In this document: piece by piece, positions 23,323 through 32,177 of the stretch | Layout of the letters: the number at the start of each line of letters is the position of its first letter | Numbering within the stretch: position 1 is the first letter of the stretch | Source of the DNA: Villigracilis sp024434165 | GTDB taxonomy: Bacteria > Chloroflexota > Anaerolineae > Anaerolineales > Villigracilaceae | Length of the DNA stretch: 64,000 bases | NCBI GenBank assembly: GCA_030263665.1 | Contig: SZPK01000007.1 | Span: 84,788 to 148,787, forward strand | Direction of reading: 5' to 3' | Notes under the pieces: model-generated | What the model saw: the letters and a program-made list of their open reading frames with translations, nothing else | Databases searched by the model: none | What the model was told of the DNA's origin: nothing | Translations under genes and position numbers: made by a program

Positions 23323-24546
23323 TCACGCCTGGCTTGGAACTGTAAATTGGATCGTGCTGCCGCGCCCCTCTTCGCTCTCCGCCCAAATCCGCCCGCCGTG
23401 CGCCTCAACGATGTGCTTTGAGATGGATAATCCCAACCCCGTGCCCGAACCGCTGCGGGATGTATCCACGCGGTAAAAACGCTCGAAGATGCGGCTGAGA
23501 CTCTCCGCCGGGATGCCGATTCCCGTGTCCTGAACCGCGCATCGCACCCCGCCGGAAACTGGTTCGGCAGCCAAGGTGATTTCTCCCCCGGGCTTTGTGA
23601 ACTTCACCGCATTGTGAATCAGATTGACCAGCACCTGCTCCAGCCTCGCCTTGTCTGCGCGGATGTTTGGCAAGCCGTCTTCGCAGCGGACATTCAATCT
23701 CAAATCAGCGCGCTCCACCTGCGCCTTCATGCGTTCCGCCGCGGAATAAATCAGCTGGCGCGGCGAAATGGATTCAAAGTTCAACTGCACCTGTCCCGAT
23801 TCGATGCGCGAGAGGTCGAGCAGTTCCTGTGCCATCTGGGTCAGTGTATCCACCTCGGTGTGGATACGGTCCAGGAAGCGGGGACCAGCCTCCGGGTCCG
23901 CGAGCGCGCCGTTTTGCAGGGTTTCAGTCAGGGCTTTGAGCGAAGCGAGCGGAGTGCGCAGTTCGTGCGAAACGTTGGAGATGAAATCCCGCCGCACGGT
24001 TTCGAGTTTGCGCACCTGGGTCAAATCCTGCGCGAGGATCAAACTTCCGCCTTCGTGTCTGTCGGGGATGACGATGATCTGCAAATATTGTTTGCGTGTG
24101 GAAAGCTCCACTGTTTCAACCTGCAGCTGGCGGGTCTGCTGGCAGCGCTTCCAGGCTTCGATGAGTTGGTGGCTGCGCACCACCTGCGCCACGCTTTGGT
24201 GGATGGGGTTGCTCGTGCCGAAGAGTTTGCAAACTGCCGGGTTGGCGAACTGCACGCGCCCGCCGGCATCGGCGATGAGGACGCCGTCGGTGAGTTGTTC
24301 CAGCACCGTGGAAAGACGCTTGTTTTCCGCTTGAAGCGCTATAACTTCCTCTTTGAAAGCCGTCGCTCGGGATTCAAAGATGCCGATGAGTTCGTCAATC
24401 TCAATTGAGTGCGAAGGAGGATTTTTATTTTCCCGCAGGAATCGCGCCGCCTGATTCATGCCGCGCTTTAATCCATAATATCGCCAGGCAAACCAGACAG
24501 CAATGAGGAAAAAAACGATGGCGAGATAGAAAAGAAATTGATCCAT
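23323..24546 (-). CDS. phoR: Phosphate sensor histidine kinase PhoR
   Basis: 407 residues. One N-terminal membrane helix (FLFYLAIVFFLIAVWFAWRY), no large external sensor domain, then a PAS domain (LEQLTDGVLIADAGGRVQFA). H-box SNVSHELRTPLASLKAL with the phosphorylated His, N-box NLIHNAVKFTKPGG, and G-boxes DTGIGIP and GTGLGLSISKHIV are all intact. This is the PhoR layout, in which signal comes through PhoU/PstB. The phoB gene lies just upstream on the same strand, separated by a word tract. Confidence 0.92.
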   Translation of the reverse strand: MDQFLFYLAIVFFLIAVWFAWRYYGLKRGMNQAARFLRENKNPPSHSIEIDELIGIFESRATAFKEEVIALQAENKRLSTVLEQLTDGVLIADAGGRVQFANPAVCKLFGTSNPIHQSVAQVVRSHQLIEAWKRCQQTRQLQVETVELSTRKQYLQIIVIPDRHEGGSLILAQDLTQVRKLETVRRDFISNVSHELRTPLASLKALTETLQNGALADPEAGPRFLDRIHTEVDTLTQMAQELLDLSRIESGQVQLNFESISPRQLIYSAAERMKAQVERADLRLNVRCEDGLPNIRADKARLEQVLVNLIHNAVKFTKPGGEITLAAEPVSGGVRCAVQDTGIGIPAESLSRIFERFYRVDTSRSGSGTGLGLSISKHIVEAHGGRIWAESEEGRGSTIQFTVPSQA

Positions 24547-24621
24547 TTTCCACTATCCACTATTCACTATCCACTATCCACTATTCACTATCCACTATTC
24601 ACTATTTACTATTCACTGCCC
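24547..24621. repeat. CACTATCCACTATTCACTAT tandem tract
   Basis: About eight copies of a 9-10-base word (CACTATCCA / CACTATTCA) fill the whole gap between phoB and phoR, with single-base changes. Related words occur at 48539-48598 inside cydDC. Confidence 0.85.
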
Positions 24622-24622
24622 A

Positions 24623-25330
24623 CTATCTCTCAAACCGATACCCCCCGCCTCGCACCGTCACAATGCGTTTGGGGTCGCCCGGGTTCTCTTCGATCTTTTG
24701 TCTCAGCCAGCGCACATGTACATCCACCGTGCGGCTGTCGCCGATGTAATCCCAGCCCCACACGCGCTCCAGGATGAATTCGCGCGAGAGCATCTGCCTG
24801 CGGTGTTCGGCGAGAAAGAGCAGGAGGTCGTATTCTTTTGGTTTGAGTTGAATGGGTTTGCCGTTCAGGGTCACTTCGCGGCGGGTGAGGTCAATGATGA
24901 GATTGTCGAACGTCAGCGTCTCGTGCGGTGCGGATTCCGTCGCCCTGCCCAGTTCCTCGCGCAGGAGGCGGGCGCGCCGCATCTGGGCTTTGATGCGCGC
25001 AATCAACTCCCGCATCGAAAATGGTTTGGTCAGGTAATCGTCTGCGCCCACCTCCAGACCGACGACCCGGTCAATTTCATCGTCGCGGGCGGTGAGCATG
25101 AGGATGGCGGTGGTCATCTCCTTGCGCAGGATGCGCGCCACTTCGAAGCCGTCCATTTCGGGGAGCATGATGTCCAGTACGATCAGGTCGGGTTTTGTTT
25201 TTCGGGCGGTTTCGAGCGCGGAGCGTCCATCGCCGGCGGTCTCCACGATATATCCCTCTTTTTTCAAATTGTAGGCAAGGGTTTCCTGCAAGGCGGGTTC
25301 GTCTTCGACGACGAGAATTCTTTCAGGCAT
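24623..25330 (-). CDS. phoB: Phosphate response regulator PhoB (OmpR family)
   Basis: 235 residues. Receiver domain with phosphoacceptor Asp in DLIVLDIMLPEMDG, acidic pocket VVEDEPA and Lys in DYLTKPFSMREL. C-terminal winged helix with LKPKEYDLLLFLAEH, VWGWDYIGDSRTVDVHVRWL and VRGGGYRFER. It should bind the TTAAC-N6-TTAAC repeats, one of which lies 35 bases upstream of its own start, indicating autoregulation. Confidence 0.94.
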   Translation of the reverse strand: MPERILVVEDEPALQETLAYNLKKEGYIVETAGDGRSALETARKTKPDLIVLDIMLPEMDGFEVARILRKEMTTAILMLTARDDEIDRVVGLEVGADDYLTKPFSMRELIARIKAQMRRARLLREELGRATESAPHETLTFDNLIIDLTRREVTLNGKPIQLKPKEYDLLLFLAEHRRQMLSREFILERVWGWDYIGDSRTVDVHVRWLRQKIEENPGDPKRIVTVRGGGYRFER

Positions 25331-25364
25331 GGCAGTGACTATACCATAAAGGCATGGTCAATCT

Positions 25365-25380
25365 GTTAAGGCGATGTTAA
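25365..25380 (-). promoter_or_regulatory. Predicted PHO box upstream of phoB
   Basis: Coding strand TTAAC-ATCGCC-TTAAC, 11-bp period. TATAGT lies 20 bases downstream as a possible -10. Confidence 0.75.
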
Positions 25381-25408
25381 AGCAGCCAGCCTGCGCGGAC
25401 GACCGGCG

Positions 25409-25666
25409 TTAAGCCTTGTTTCTTTTGCGGAACAGCAGCGGGAGGATGATAATGACAGTGATGACCACGCCCATTACGAGGATGCCGTCTGTCGAGCCGA
25501 TTTCAGATGCGTCGCCGCCGGGCGGGGTGGGGGTGGTTTGCTGTATCCCGGCCGCCCCCGCCACCGGCGCCGATGCCAGCGACGGGCTGAAATTCGTCAA
25601 TGCCAGAATGCCGATGAGAATAACGAGTAGAACGGTTATAATCCCAAAACTGGAAATTGCTTTCAT
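25409..25666 (-). CDS. Small exported or membrane-anchored protein
   Basis: 85 residues from ATG at 25666. An N-terminal helix (FGIITVLLVILIGILALTNF) is followed by a low-complexity Ala/Thr/Pro/Gly middle and a second hydrophobic segment (GILVMGVVITVIIILPLLF) ending in the basic RKRNKA. It looks like a small protein with both ends in the membrane. No family recognised. It is the first gene upstream of phoB's PHO box on the same strand but reads separately. Confidence 0.6.
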   Translation of the reverse strand: MKAISSFGIITVLLVILIGILALTNFSPSLASAPVAGAAGIQQTTPTPPGGDASEIGSTDGILVMGVVITVIIILPLLFRKRNKA

Positions 25667-25860
25667 CGTTGTATTGATTGCAATTGTATCATGGCGGCAG
25701 CCCGGGTCCTGGACGGGAGCCTTCAAAAGTTGCAAATGAATTTGCTCCATACGCCGTCGAAACGACGGCAGGTCACCAGCAGTTTGCGTCACATTCCTCT
25801 TTGACCATCCTGCAGCGAATCGGCGGCCTGGTTGTGTCATTGGGACAATTTGGAGATTAC

Positions 25861-25890
25861 TTGTACCTTTTTGCACTTTTGTTGTATAAT
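25861..25890 (+). promoter_or_regulatory. Promoter of the Act (complex III) operon
   Basis: TTGTAC, 18-base spacer, perfect TATAAT (25885-25890). It is followed within ten bases by a hairpin at the predicted 5' end of the message. Confidence 0.6.
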
Positions 25891-26172
25891 CCGCCGAGTT
25901 ATTTGCTGACAGGGAGCAGCAAATGTGTTTAAATGGAGAGCAAAATGGAGTTGAGTCTGACGGTTGGGGTGTTTAACCTTGCCCTGTTTCGACCCGGGGC
26001 AGGTTTTCTATTTATTACAGGTATCCCGTCTGCTTCAACTTCTTCTGTTAAAGGTAAAGGAAGTCCTGCACGCTTCCATTCCTGCAAGCCAGGAATTCGC
26101 TAATTCAGTATTCGCCGTCGTTGATTCGCGTCAACGGCGGCGTTACGCTTAGAACTCATCTTAGGAGCATCC
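25891..26172 (+). other. ~280-nt structured leader of the Act operon
   Basis: Contains the hairpin ATTTGCTG/CAGCAAAT (25901-25924) near the expected transcript start. A TTGCCC...GGGCAGG hairpin follows with TTTTCTATTTATT (about 25979-26014). A 56-codon open frame runs from 25933 to 26103 without a good RBS. The second hairpin could act as an attenuator. No known riboswitch class is recognised. Confidence 0.45.
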
Positions 26173-26727
26173 ATGATCAAAAAGTTTCTTGACTGGCTGA
26201 AACAGCCTCTCGGTCTGATCGCGGTGGGGATTGTCTTCCTTGGATTGTTCAGCGCGGCTGCGTATGGGATCTACCTGACCCAGCAGACGCCGGAACAACC
26301 GATCCAATTCCCGCACAAGACCCATGTCGCCTTCGGGATCCAGTGTTTGTATTGTCACCCGGGCGCCTCCAAGGGACCTGCCGCCGGGCTTCCTTCACAG
26401 GCAAAGTGCTGGGCATGCCACAATCAGATTGCCAAGACGCAAACCAGCGCGCTGCTTGCCCCGTTGAAGGATGCGGTAATTAACGGCGAATCCATCGAAT
26501 GGGTCCCGGTCGCTATCGTGCCCGATTTTGTGCAGTTCAACCATCGCGCACACGTCGCCGCCGGAAGGAATTGCGAGGAATGTCACGGCGACATGTCCCA
26601 GGTAAACATTGCGGAAAACCCACAGGTGTTCAATATGGGGTGGTGTTTGAACTGTCACATCGAAGCCGCCGGCGACGATCAGGAAAAACTGATCAAACTC
26701 AGCGACTGCGGCACATGTCATTACTAA
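26173..26727 (+). CDS. actA: Alternative complex III pentaheme cytochrome c subunit ActA
   Basis: 184 residues. An N-terminal anchor helix (LIAVGIVFLGLFSAAAYGIY) is followed by five CxxCH heme sites: CLYCH, CWACH, CEECH, CLNCH and CGTCH. Extra His residues (FPHKTHVAFG, FNHRAHVAAG) give distal ligands. In ACIII, ActA carries electrons on the periplasmic side from the iron-sulfur chain. RBS TTAGGAGCATCC. First gene of a seven-gene operon. Confidence 0.93.
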   Translation: MIKKFLDWLKQPLGLIAVGIVFLGLFSAAAYGIYLTQQTPEQPIQFPHKTHVAFGIQCLYCHPGASKGPAAGLPSQAKCWACHNQIAKTQTSALLAPLKDAVINGESIEWVPVAIVPDFVQFNHRAHVAAGRNCEECHGDMSQVNIAENPQVFNMGWCLNCHIEAAGDDQEKLIKLSDCGTCHY

Positions 26728-26748
26728 ACCGGGCGAAAGGAAATCAAT

Positions 26749-28911
26749 ATGAGTGAACAATTTTCCCGGCGTGATTTTCTGAAACTGGCTGGTTTGGGCG
26801 CGGCGACCACGGCGGTCCTCACGGGCTGCGGTCCCGCTTCGCGCTATGTGAAGCGTGAGCCGTATCAACAGATGCCCGAATACAACACGGTCGGTCAGAG
26901 CACGTATTACGCCACCACATGCCGCGAGTGCGCGGCTGGATGCGGTCTCATCGTCCGCACCTATCAGGGACGCGCGATCAAAACCGAGGGCAATGCCAGC
27001 CATCCGCTCAACCTCGGAAAGACCTGCGCGCGCGGACAAGCCACCCTGCACGGCTTGTACAACCCCGACCGCATTCAGGGACCTTCCAATGGAGACTGGG
27101 ATGCCGCCATCCAGGTTGTGGCGGACGCCTTCACGAACTACAAACCGGATGAAGTCGCCTTTTTGATGGGCATGGCTCCCGATCACCTCTTCGACCTTGT
27201 CACCGACCTTGCCAGCGCCACCGGCATGAATGCCCCGGTCCGTTACGGCGCGTTGGGCATGTTCGAAGCCCGCGCCACGTTGAGCAAAGCCGCCGAATCC
27301 CTTTTTGGTCAGGCTGGCTTGCCCTTCTTTGACGTGGGCGGGGCGCAGGTCGTCCTCTCCTTTGGCGCGAACTTCCTCGAAACCTGGCTTTCGCCCGTCT
27401 CGTACACTCGCGGGTTCGCCGGTCTGCGCGAAAAGAAGACGAAAATGCGCGGCACGCTCATCCAATTCGAAGCGCGGATGTCTGCCACCGGAGCAAAAGC
27501 GGACGAGTGGGTTCCGCTTCGCCCCGGGACCGAGGCGCTGGTTGCCCTCGCCATTGGGCGGCTCGCCGCCGAGATTCGCGGCGGCGCAATGCCGCGCGCC
27601 TTTTCCGGCGTGGACCCTGTCGAAGCGGCGTCCAGGTCCGGCGTCAAGATCGAAGCGCTCGAACACATCGCGGAGATGGTTGCTCATTCCACCGGCGTAC
27701 TTGCCATTCCCGGCGGCGCGGCGCTGGGTCAGAGCAATGGTCTTGCCGTTGCCGAAGCCGTGCTGGCGTTGAACGCCTTCGCCGATAACATCGGCAAGCC
27801 CGGCGGCGTGTACCTTTCCGCCCTGGCTCCCAGCCAGACCGATTATCACCGCCCCGCTTCCGCGAAAGAAATGCAGGCGTTCGTCGAGAAAATGGCGAGC
27901 GGCGCGTTCAAAGTGCTGTTTATTCACGGCGTCAATCCGGTCTTTGAACTGCCCAAGGCGATTGATTTCAAGGGTGCGCTGGGCAAAGTGGAGCAGGTCA
28001 TCTCGTTTGCCACCTTCCCCGACGAAACCGCCGCCGAAGCAGATTACGTCTTCCCCGACCATCACGGCTTGGAATCGTGGGGCTACCAGCGCGTTGCCAC
28101 CGGCACAGCGCAGCCGGTCCTTTCGGGCGCGCAGCCTGTGGTCGCGCCATATTACGATACCCGCGCCACCGCCGATGTGTTGATCGCCGCCGCTCAACTG
28201 GCGGGCGGAAAGTTTGCCGAAGCCCTGCCTTACAAGGATGAGGTCGAGTTCCTGCAAACGAAGATCTCCGCCCTGATGAGCGAAGCGGACGGTTTCTTCA
28301 CCGCGCCGGATGCGTTTACTTTCATGGCGTATTTCCAGCAATACGGCGGCTGGTGGAAGAACACAGACGCCCGCCAGGCTCCCGCTTCGAGCATCCTGAA
28401 CAGCAACCTCAGCAGCGCGGAAGCGGAATTTGCCGGTGAAGGCGAGTTCTTCCTCGTGCCGTTCATCTCACCGACGCTGGCGGAAGCGGGCGCGAACAAG
28501 CCCTGGCTGCAGGAACTGCCCGACCCGACCACGACCGTCATGTGGAATACCTGGGTTGAGATCAACCCTGCAACGGCGCATGAACTCGGCTTGCACAATG
28601 ACGACATGGTCAGGGTCACCAGCGAAGCGGGTGAATTGGAAGCCTACGTGTATTTGTATCCGGCGATCCGCCCCGATACGATAGCGATTCCCTTTGGTCA
28701 GGGTCATACCGCCTATGGGCGCTACGCCGAAAACCGCGGCGCGAACCCTGCCAACCTGTTCGGCGCCCACTTCAATGAAGCGGGCGACCTGGCGTTTGCC
28801 GGTATGAAAGTAAAAATCGAAAAAGTCCGCGAAGCCAAACCCGGCGTCGGACTTGCCCGTATGGAAAGCCGCATTGGCGTGTACGGCGAAGCCCTGGGTG
28901 AGGAGCATTAA
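26749..28911 (+). CDS. actB1: Alternative complex III molybdopterin-oxidoreductase-like subunit (ActB, N-terminal part as separate gene)
   Basis: 720 residues. Twin-arginine signal FSRRDFLKLAG with lipobox-like VLTGC, so it is exported folded and possibly lipidated. The body is homologous to molybdopterin oxidoreductases. ACIII versions are known to lack the Mo cofactor. Here four Cys (58, 61, 65, 93: CRECAAGC...KTCARGQ) match the CX2CX3CX27C cluster site of true molybdoenzymes. In many ACIII operons this domain is fused to the iron-sulfur domain; here the two are adjacent genes, the second starting three bases after this stop. Confidence 0.9.
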   Translation: MSEQFSRRDFLKLAGLGAATTAVLTGCGPASRYVKREPYQQMPEYNTVGQSTYYATTCRECAAGCGLIVRTYQGRAIKTEGNASHPLNLGKTCARGQATLHGLYNPDRIQGPSNGDWDAAIQVVADAFTNYKPDEVAFLMGMAPDHLFDLVTDLASATGMNAPVRYGALGMFEARATLSKAAESLFGQAGLPFFDVGGAQVVLSFGANFLETWLSPVSYTRGFAGLREKKTKMRGTLIQFEARMSATGAKADEWVPLRPGTEALVALAIGRLAAEIRGGAMPRAFSGVDPVEAASRSGVKIEALEHIAEMVAHSTGVLAIPGGAALGQSNGLAVAEAVLALNAFADNIGKPGGVYLSALAPSQTDYHRPASAKEMQAFVEKMASGAFKVLFIHGVNPVFELPKAIDFKGALGKVEQVISFATFPDETAAEADYVFPDHHGLESWGYQRVATGTAQPVLSGAQPVVAPYYDTRATADVLIAAAQLAGGKFAEALPYKDEVEFLQTKISALMSEADGFFTAPDAFTFMAYFQQYGGWWKNTDARQAPASSILNSNLSSAEAEFAGEGEFFLVPFISPTLAEAGANKPWLQELPDPTTTVMWNTWVEINPATAHELGLHNDDMVRVTSEAGELEAYVYLYPAIRPDTIAIPFGQGHTAYGRYAENRGANPANLFGAHFNEAGDLAFAGMKVKIEKVREAKPGVGLARMESRIGVYGEALGEEH

Positions 28912-28913
28912 TT

Positions 28914-29642
28914 ATGGATGTGAAAATCAGCGAAGTCAAAATGAGCGCAGAAGAGACCGGCAAGTGGGGCATGGTCATTGACCAGGACCTCTGCACGGGC
29001 TGTCAGGCTTGTGTCGCCGCCTGTGCGATGGAAAACAATATTTCCTTCGTCGGGGAGGAGGATGCGGGCTACGGACGCTCGATGCACTGGATCCGCATCG
29101 AACGCTTCTGGGAGGGTGAATATCCCGAAGTGAAGATGACGCCGCAGCAGCCGATGCTGTGCCAGCAGTGCGGAAGCGCCCCCTGCGAACCGGTCTGCCC
29201 GGCGTTTGCAACGGTCCATTCGCAGGCGGAGCAGTTGAACCTGCAAGTCTACAACCGCTGCGTGGGCACACGCTACTGCGCAAACAACTGCCCTTACCAG
29301 GTGCGCGCCTTCAACTGGCGCGATTATCAGCGCCCTGAACCGCTTCCCAATCAGCTTAACCCTGATGTGACCGTTCGCCGCATGGGCGTGATGGAGAAGT
29401 GCACCTTCTGTATCCAGCGCATCCACCGGGCACAGGACAAAGCCAAAGCGGAAGGACGCGAAGTGATGGACGGCGAGTTCACCACCGCCTGCGCGCAAGC
29501 CTGTCCGGCGAATGCCATCACCTTCGGGCGCACGGATAACCCCGAAAGCCTGGTTTCCCAGCTCATGCACCAGGGGCATGGCGTAAAACATCTTGAAGAA
29601 CTGGGCACGCTTCCCAACGTGACCTACTTCAAGGGAGGTTAA
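28914..29642 (+). CDS. actB2: Alternative complex III iron-sulfur subunit (ActB, C-terminal part as separate gene)
   Basis: 242 residues. Four ferredoxin-type Cys clusters of the NrfC/DmsB kind: DLCTGCQACVAACAMEN, MLCQQCGSAPCEPVCP, RCVGTRYCANNCPYQV and KCTFCIQRI with ACAQACPANAI. It passes electrons from the quinol site in ActC to the hemes. No signal peptide is present; it probably travels out with the Tat-exported partner. In ACIII one cluster is normally [3Fe-4S]; which one cannot be assigned here. Confidence 0.92.
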   Translation: MDVKISEVKMSAEETGKWGMVIDQDLCTGCQACVAACAMENNISFVGEEDAGYGRSMHWIRIERFWEGEYPEVKMTPQQPMLCQQCGSAPCEPVCPAFATVHSQAEQLNLQVYNRCVGTRYCANNCPYQVRAFNWRDYQRPEPLPNQLNPDVTVRRMGVMEKCTFCIQRIHRAQDKAKAEGREVMDGEFTTACAQACPANAITFGRTDNPESLVSQLMHQGHGVKHLEELGTLPNVTYFKGG

Positions 29643-29644
29643 TC

Positions 29645-31069
29645 ATGGCAGATCACAAACAACACGCGGAGCATACCGAAGCGCACTTCCGCGAAAAGCA
29701 CCTCATGCTCGACCCGCTCCCCCGCGGGCAGATGAATGAAATGGTTATGGAAGCCATGACCACGCCCCCCACCTGGAAGTGGTGGGTGGTCTTCAGTATC
29801 CTCGCTTTTGTAGTCGTATACTTCCTGTTCTATAAATGGGGTGTGCTGATCGCAAAAGGTCAGGGTGAAGCCGGCGTGATGCGCCCGGACTACTGGGGTA
29901 TTTTCCTCGTCAACACCGTGTTCTGGATCGGTATCAGCCATGCCGGCACCTTCATCTCCGCGATCCTGCGCGTCTTCAAGGCGGAATTCCGCCGTCCGTT
30001 CACGCGCGCCGCAGAATTGATGACCACGTTTGGTCTGGTGCAGGCTGGTTTCTCCATTTTCATGCACATGGGTCGTGTGTGGCTCGCCTATTGGCTCATG
30101 CCGTATCCCAACCAGCGCATGTTGTGGCCCAACCTGCACTCCCCGCTCACCTGGGACCTGCTGGCGATCACCACCTACCTGCTCTCCTCCACGATGTACC
30201 TCTTCCTGCCGCTCATCCCCGATGTGGCGATGGCGCGCGACCGCTCCACCGGCTGGCGCAAGAATCTCTATAAGGTTCTGGCGCTCGGCTTCCGCGGCAC
30301 CGAAGGCGAATGGACCCACCTGCGCAACGCAATGAACATCTTCGCCTTCGCCATCATCCCAGTCATGTTCTCGGTGCATACCATCGTGTCCTGGGATTTC
30401 GCCGCTGCCACCCGTCCGGGCTGGTCGTCCACCATCTTTGGTCCGTACTTCGTCATCGGCGCCCTGCACTCCGGCATGGGCGCGGTGGTCGTGGTGCTGG
30501 GCGTCATCCGCGCCACCATGAAACACATGAAGTACTTCATCCGCCCCGAACACTTCGACGCCATCGGTAAACTGATGCTCATCATCTCCATGGGCTGGGC
30601 GTACTTCTTCTTCAACGACTACATGGTGCAGTGGTACGGCGGCGACAAGTGGACGAAGCAGCTGCTTCACTTCCACGAGGCGGGCCCGCTCGGCTGGATG
30701 TGGTTCACCATGTTGTTCACCAACATCGTGATCCCCTGGGCGATTCTGTGGAATCCGAAATGGCGCGCCAACCCGTGGATCGTCAGCTTCGTGGGCATTG
30801 CCATCAATATCGGCATGTGGTTCGAACGGTACATCATCATCCCCGTCTCGGTCACCATCAACCGCATGCCCTTCACCTGGCGCATGTACACGCCCGGCAT
30901 CGAAGTTCCCATGGGCATTGGCACGCTCGCGCTCTTCATCCTGCTTTACATGGCGGCGTCGAAATTGATTCCGCTCATTCCCGTTTGGGAGGTGCAGGAA
31001 GGACAGATGGCGCACGAGCTCAAGAAGTTCGGACGCGAGACCGTCGTAACGGTCAGCGAATTGGAATAG
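29645..31069 (+). CDS. actC: Alternative complex III quinol-binding membrane subunit ActC (NrfD-like)
   Basis: 474 residues with about ten membrane helices, a PsrC/NrfD-family protein. Typical stretches are TPPTWKWWVVFSILAFVVVY at the start, NTVFWIGISHAGTFISAILR, GLVQAGFSIFMHMGRVWLAY and FERYIIIPVSVTINRMPFTW. It provides the quinol oxidation site and possibly a proton path. The usual second copy (ActF) is not found downstream. Confidence 0.93.
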   Translation: MADHKQHAEHTEAHFREKHLMLDPLPRGQMNEMVMEAMTTPPTWKWWVVFSILAFVVVYFLFYKWGVLIAKGQGEAGVMRPDYWGIFLVNTVFWIGISHAGTFISAILRVFKAEFRRPFTRAAELMTTFGLVQAGFSIFMHMGRVWLAYWLMPYPNQRMLWPNLHSPLTWDLLAITTYLLSSTMYLFLPLIPDVAMARDRSTGWRKNLYKVLALGFRGTEGEWTHLRNAMNIFAFAIIPVMFSVHTIVSWDFAAATRPGWSSTIFGPYFVIGALHSGMGAVVVVLGVIRATMKHMKYFIRPEHFDAIGKLMLIISMGWAYFFFNDYMVQWYGGDKWTKQLLHFHEAGPLGWMWFTMLFTNIVIPWAILWNPKWRANPWIVSFVGIAINIGMWFERYIIIPVSVTINRMPFTWRMYTPGIEVPMGIGTLALFILLYMAASKLIPLIPVWEVQEGQMAHELKKFGRETVVTVSELE

Positions 31070-31078
31070 GAGGACGCA

Positions 31079-31615
31079 ATGGCTGAATCCAAAGTTGTAG
31101 ATATTCTCGCGGTCTTTTCGGACCTCGAGCCTGCGGCGGACGCCATCGAGCATCTCCGCACCCTGGGCGTTCACGACGACTGCATGAACATCATTTCCGG
31201 CGTTCCCGTCACCGAAGCCATGCTGGGACGTCCCAGCCAATGGACGAACGTGCCGCGCATTGCGCTCGGCGGCGCCATCCTGGGACTCGGCGCGGGTATC
31301 TTCCTCGCCTATATCTCTCCCCATCTCTACCCCTATCCCATTCAGGTCAGTTCCCAGGCGGTCATTCCTGGACCTCCCACCACCGTCGTGCTCTTCGAAC
31401 TGACCATGCTTGGCATGTTACTCTCCACCTTCCTCGGCGTCTTCCTGGACAGCCTCTTCCCCAACTACCGCCCGATGAAGTACGTGCCCGAAGTGAGCGA
31501 TGGCAAGATTGCCATCCTCGTCGAGTGCCCGCACGTGGAGGAAAACAGGATCACAGACGCCTTGAAGAAACTTGGCGCTGAATCCGTGAAACCTGCGGAG
31601 GCGCAACACCTATGA
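31079..31615 (+). CDS. actD: Alternative complex III subunit ActD (DUF3341)
   Basis: 178 residues. It starts with a cytoplasmic ferredoxin-like part (VVDILAVFSDLEPAADAIEH), then two membrane helices (IALGGAILGLGAGIFLAYIS and VVLFELTMLGMLLSTFLGVF), then a soluble end (DGKIAILVECPHVEENRITD). This is the ActD layout. It overlaps actE by four bases. Confidence 0.9.
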   Translation: MAESKVVDILAVFSDLEPAADAIEHLRTLGVHDDCMNIISGVPVTEAMLGRPSQWTNVPRIALGGAILGLGAGIFLAYISPHLYPYPIQVSSQAVIPGPPTTVVLFELTMLGMLLSTFLGVFLDSLFPNYRPMKYVPEVSDGKIAILVECPHVEENRITDALKKLGAESVKPAEAQHL

Positions 31616-32163
31616 GACTACTGAAGCAACTTCTTGTCGTATTTGCCGCGCTCGGCGTTCTGGCTGCCGCGTTGATGGTCTTCTCCTTCGACGTCATCAA
31701 AATTGACTGGCTCGTTTTCATGGAGCTTCAATCCTCCTTTGACGACCAGGAGAAGCCCCTGCCGGTTCCGGCGCAATCCATCCCGGTGGAGGGTCCTGCC
31801 TACCTGCCCGGCATGGGCGAGCCGGTCAACCCTGTGCCTGCCGATGAAGTGTCCATCGCGCGCGGCGCGGAACTGTACGCCATCCACTGCCAGATGTGTC
31901 ACGGCGCGGACGGACGCGGTACCGGCACGATTGCCGCCTTCCTCGTCAAAAAGAAACCCGCCGACCTGACCAGCGCAGCGGTTCAAGCCAAGTCCGATGG
32001 CAGTTGGTTCCTGACCATTTCCAACGGCATCTTTAATCCAAATAACAGCCTGTTCCCGGATGTGGAGTTCTCCGGTCAAATGCCGCCCCTGAGCGAAAAC
32101 CTCACCGTTCGCGAGCGCTGGGATATTGTCAACTTCCTGCGCACGCTCAAAACCGCGGAATAG
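31612..32163 (+). CDS. actE: Alternative complex III monoheme cytochrome c subunit ActE
   Basis: 183 residues. Anchor helix LLVVFAALGVLAAALMVFSF, then a class I cytochrome c domain with CQMCHGADGRGTG and the axial Met in FSGQMPPLSENL. It is the likely exit point to a soluble acceptor or oxidase. The ATG overlaps the actD stop (ATGA). Confidence 0.9.
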   Translation: MRLLKQLLVVFAALGVLAAALMVFSFDVIKIDWLVFMELQSSFDDQEKPLPVPAQSIPVEGPAYLPGMGEPVNPVPADEVSIARGAELYAIHCQMCHGADGRGTGTIAAFLVKKKPADLTSAAVQAKSDGSWFLTISNGIFNPNNSLFPDVEFSGQMPPLSENLTVRERWDIVNFLRTLKTAE

Positions 32164-32177
32164 GGAGGGAATTCATA

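Noticed and set aside
25667..25876. Longer start for the small protein at 25409-25666
   Set aside because: Extra residues look non-coding (Arg/Gln-rich, no hydrophobic core), while ATG 25666 opens directly into a signal-like helix.
26395..28341. 648-codon minus-strand open frame
   Set aside because: Antisense to actB1, with no family resemblance. The long opening follows from GC-rich third positions.
29639..31324. 561-codon minus-strand open frame opposite actC/actD
   Set aside because: His/Asp/Glu-rich composition typical of antisense to helical membrane proteins; actC and actD are certain.
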